A DNA stretch of 64,000 nt. Source: Gammaproteobacteria bacterium. GTDB taxonomy: Bacteria > Pseudomonadota > Gammaproteobacteria > Steroidobacterales > GCA-2729495. Within the stretch, counting starts at the first letter, position 1. Each line of letters opens with the position of its first letter. The notes under the pieces are model-generated. The model was not told the DNA's origin and did no database searches. It saw nothing but the letters and a program-made list of their open reading frames with translations. Of the stretch, positions 61,546-64,000 are shown one piece after another. The position numbers were made by a program, and so were the translations under genes. The stretch is from positions 124,001 to 188,000 of the forward strand of contig JANQPY010000016.1 in assembly GCA_028285245.1 (NCBI GenBank), written 5' to 3'.

Positions 61546-64000
61546 TCAGTCTCGCAGGTCTGCTGGCCCCGAAAGCGCGGGGTCTGGTTTGTCGGGCCGG
61601 ATGCCCCAATCCCCCGACCAGCTCATGAGCTCCTTGGTCGTTACGCGACCATCTTCGGCGAGGGCGGCGGCTGCAGCGTAAGCAATGTACTCGCCACTTA
61701 CTTCGAACCAATCCCGCAGATCAGGGCGAGACTCGCTTAGTCCGTAACCGTCAGTGCCAAGCACAACATACGGCCCCGGCACCCAGCGCGCGATGCTGAG
61801 CGGCAGAGACTTCATGTAATCGGAGGCCGCGATAAATACCCCTTGCTCAGCGTCGAGCAATCGTCGCACGTAAGGCTGCTGGCGCTCGCCCGAAGCTCCC
61901 TCGAGCAGATTACGCCGCTCCGTGCGCAGCCCATCGCGATTGAGCTCGTTGTAGCTGGTGACGCTCCAGATGTCAGTCGTAATCCCTTTAGTCTCGAGCA
62001 GCGCCTGCGCGCGCTGCACCTCAGCCATGATGGCGCCGCTGCCAAACAAATGAGCTTTGCGCCCTGCCTTGACCGGGCTTGACGACCTCGCATAGCAATA
62101 CATGCCGCGAATGACGCCGTCTTCTACGCCATCAGGCATCGCCGGCATCACGTCGTTCTGGTTGTGTATCGTGATGTAGTAAAAAATATTTTCCTGGCGT
62201 TGATACATGCGCCGGATGCCTTCACGAATAATGACGGCGAGTTCGTAGGCAAAGGCCGGGTCATAGCTCATCAGGTTGGGTACGGTGTTTGCCACAACCT
62301 GTGAATGTCCGTCCTCGTGCTGCAGGCCCTCGCCGTTGAGAGTTGTGCGCCCAGACGTACCGCCGAGGAGAAATCCGCGGCAGAGCATGTCGCCGCAGGT
62401 CCAGATCATGTCGCCTACGCGCTGAAATCCGAAGATCGAGTAGAAGACGTAGAACGGGATCGTCGGCACGCCATGCACGGCATAAGCCGTTCCGGCCGAC
62501 AGAAACGATGCCATCGCTCCGGTCTCGCAGATGCCCTCTTGCAGAATCTGGCCGTTTTCTGCCTCGCGATAAGGCATGAGCGTGCTGCTGTCTACGGGGC
62601 GATACTTCTGCCCGTCGATCGAGAAAATGCCAGCCTTGCGAAACAGCGCCTCCATGCCGAAGGTGCGGGCTTCGTCCGGGACGATCGGCACGACATACTT
62701 GCCGAGTTCCTTGTGGTCCAGCAGCTTTGCCAGCATGCGGACGAAGGCCATGGTTGTAGAGAGCTCACGGTCGCCGGACCCCTTTAGTTGATCCGCAAAG
62801 CAGTCCAAATCGGGTGGCGGCAGAGACGGGCAGTCAACTTGTCTGCGAGGCCAGGCGCCGCCGAGCGCCTCGCGATGCTCGCGCAGGTATTGCAGCTCTT
62901 CGCTGTCGTCTGCCGGACGGTAGAACTTTGCCTGAGCTGCCGCTTCGTCATCTATGGGGATGCCCAGCCTGCGCGCGGTTTCGACGCGCTCTTCCGCGCT
63001 CAGGCTCTTCTTCTGATGCACGGCGTTCGATCCTTCATAACCCTGCATGCCGAAGCCTTTGATAGTTTTTATCAGCACGACCGTGGGCCGGGAGGACGGC
63101 GCCGCGGCTCGGGAGAACGCACTGTAGATCTTGCGGTGATCGTGGCCGCCGCGGCGAATCGCCCGCACTTCCTCGTCAGACAGGATTTTCATGAGCTCCG
63201 CCAGCTCGGCGTTATCGCCATTCCAGTGCGCCCGGACCTCTGGTCCGGTCGCTACCGAGTACATCTGATAGTCGCCGTCTACCGCTTCATCCATACGGCG
63301 CTGTAAAACACCGCGGTGATCAATGGCGAACAGCGGATCCCATTCCCCGCCCCAGATTACCTTGATGACCTGCCAACCGGCGCCGCGAAAGCTGCGCTCA
63401 AGTTCCTGGATGATTTTGCCGTTACCGCGCACTGGCCCATCCAGACGTTGCAGGTTGCAGTTCACCACCACGACCAGATTGTCGAGTTTCTCCCGCGCTG
63501 CGATATTAATCGTGCCCAACACCTCTGGTTCATCGGCTTCGCCGTCGCCAATGAAGTTCCAAACTTTGCCGCCGTTGGCCGGTTTCAGGCCGCGATTCTC
63601 GAGGTACTTGGCGAAACGCGCCTGATAGATAGCGCTCGGCGTTGAGAGTCCCATAGAGGCGCAGGGCATTTGCCAGAACGCCGGCATGTTGCGCGGGTGG
63701 GGGTATGACGAGAGCCCGCCGCCTGGCTGCAGTTCACGGCGAAAGTTATCTAGCTGCTCTGCCTCGAGACGTCCTTCGATAAAGGCGCGGGCATATATGC
63801 CTGGCGCGGCGTGCGCCTGCATACTCACCAGATCGCCGCCGTAGTCATCACTCTTGTTGCGAAAGAAGTGGTGTAGTCCGACCTCCATCATGGTGGCAGC
63901 CGAAGCATAGGTGCCAATGTGACCGCCGACGCCGGTGCCGCTGTCATAGGCGCGGAGTACCATCGCCATCGCGTTCCAGCGAAGAATATTCTCAATACGC
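61546..64000 (-). CDS. aceE: Pyruvate dehydrogenase E1 component AceE (5' end outside window)
   Basis: Homodimeric-type thiamine-diphosphate E1 of pyruvate dehydrogenase; about 817 residues from MAMVLRAYDSG onward are present, and the frame stays open to base 64000 (RIENILRWNA before it). Markers include TYASAATMMEVGLHHFFRN, the ThDP/Mg motif GDGEADEPEVLG ... NCNLQRLDGPV, and the C-terminal GTDGYGLSESRPDLRDWFEV. It decarboxylates pyruvate and passes acetyl groups to E2. No aceF follows: the gene ends 62 bases before the terminator at 61463-61492, so E2 must lie upstream outside the window or be unlinked. Confidence 0.96.
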   Translation of the reverse strand, partial: RIENILRWNAMAMVLRAYDSGTGVGGHIGTYASAATMMEVGLHHFFRNKSDDYGGDLVSMQAHAAPGIYARAFIEGRLEAEQLDNFRRELQPGGGLSSYPHPRNMPAFWQMPCASMGLSTPSAIYQARFAKYLENRGLKPANGGKVWNFIGDGEADEPEVLGTINIAAREKLDNLVVVVNCNLQRLDGPVRGNGKIIQELERSFRGAGWQVIKVIWGGEWDPLFAIDHRGVLQRRMDEAVDGDYQMYSVATGPEVRAHWNGDNAELAELMKILSDEEVRAIRRGGHDHRKIYSAFSRAAAPSSRPTVVLIKTIKGFGMQGYEGSNAVHQKKSLSAEERVETARRLGIPIDDEAAAQAKFYRPADDSEELQYLREHREALGGAWPRRQVDCPSLPPPDLDCFADQLKGSGDRELSTTMAFVRMLAKLLDHKELGKYVVPIVPDEARTFGMEALFRKAGIFSIDGQKYRPVDSSTLMPYREAENGQILQEGICETGAMASFLSAGTAYAVHGVPTIPFYVFYSIFGFQRVGDMIWTCGDMLCRGFLLGGTSGRTTLNGEGLQHEDGHSQVVANTVPNLMSYDPAFAYELAVIIREGIRRMYQRQENIFYYITIHNQNDVMPAMPDGVEDGVIRGMYCYARSSSPVKAGRKAHLFGSGAIMAEVQRAQALLETKGITTDIWSVTSYNELNRDGLRTERRNLLEGASGERQQPYVRRLLDAEQGVFIAASDYMKSLPLSIARWVPGPYVVLGTDGYGLSESRPDLRDWFEVSGEYIAYAAAAALAEDGRVTTKELMSWSGDWGIRPDKPDPALSGPADLRD

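Noticed and set aside
1-64000. tRNA, rRNA, CRISPR arrays, insertion sequences, prophage, integrases
   Set aside because: No TpsiC-like GGTTCGA context with cloverleaf, no regular spaced repeats, and no transposase or phage-like proteins were found by reading.

Overview
The window reads as 64 kb of chromosome from a GC-rich gammaproteobacterium-like organism. This is inferred from gene content: glutaminyl-tRNA synthetase (direct Gln charging), a homodimeric-type AceE, OxyR, RND and MacAB-type efflux, a Tat-exported HiPIP and a VPVPAA-type PEP-CTERM tail. I saw no rRNA, tRNA, CRISPR array, phage or insertion sequence. Almost every base is coding, and most neighbouring genes are tightly spaced or overlap by ATGA/GTGA/TAATG junctions.

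Layout. 1-2140: end of an SDR gene overlapping glnS. 2169-7880 (minus): SAM hydrolase (DUF62), then a PadR-regulated RND efflux pump. 8292-19343: a redox and molybdenum block with a TPR protein, HiPIP, MoeA, a two-domain VOC protein, a PQQ dehydrogenase, a two-subunit enzyme of the pyrogallol-phloroglucinol transhydroxylase family, an NmrA-like oxidoreductase and a TorD-like chaperone. 19421-32096: accessory catabolic and transport genes (MFS, aldo-keto reductase, an amidase-like protein lacking its catalytic Cys, patatin, DUF1330, OppBCDF-type ABC transporter, a 4-hydroxybutyryl-CoA dehydratase homologue, a trypsin-like protease, an MFS protein with a His-rich tail). 32110-44358: M12-type metalloprotease, bioF-bioD-bioA, a Rieske oxygenase, a membrane protein, a hypoxanthine-DNA-glycosylase-like protein, a MacA/MacB-type export system and a MerA-like flavoprotein. 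44327-52285: TVP38-type membrane protein, AvtA, the peroxide module oxyR/dps/peroxiredoxin-glutaredoxin, a FabD paralogue, an ExeA-like ATPase and an SDR. 52313-60413 (minus): a propionyl-CoA to succinyl-CoA operon (CoA-ester lyase, methylmalonyl-CoA mutase, PccB, PccA, MeaB, epimerase). 60704-64000: a PEP-CTERM protein, a bidirectional terminator and aceE running off the window.

The most novel-looking part is the molybdoenzyme at 13917-17713. Its large subunit closely resembles AthL of Pelobacter acidigallici but carries about 130 extra N-terminal residues that look like an SCP2 (lipid/sterol-binding) domain. Its small subunit resembles AthS but has lost the Cys ligands that would form exactly one of the three [4Fe-4S] clusters. 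A dedicated chaperone, a Moco insertion enzyme, a HiPIP, a quinoprotein dehydrogenase and reductases lie around it. I infer an undescribed branch of the transhydroxylase family acting on a hydrophobic or carrier-presented substrate. The substrate and the pathway are not known from sequence.
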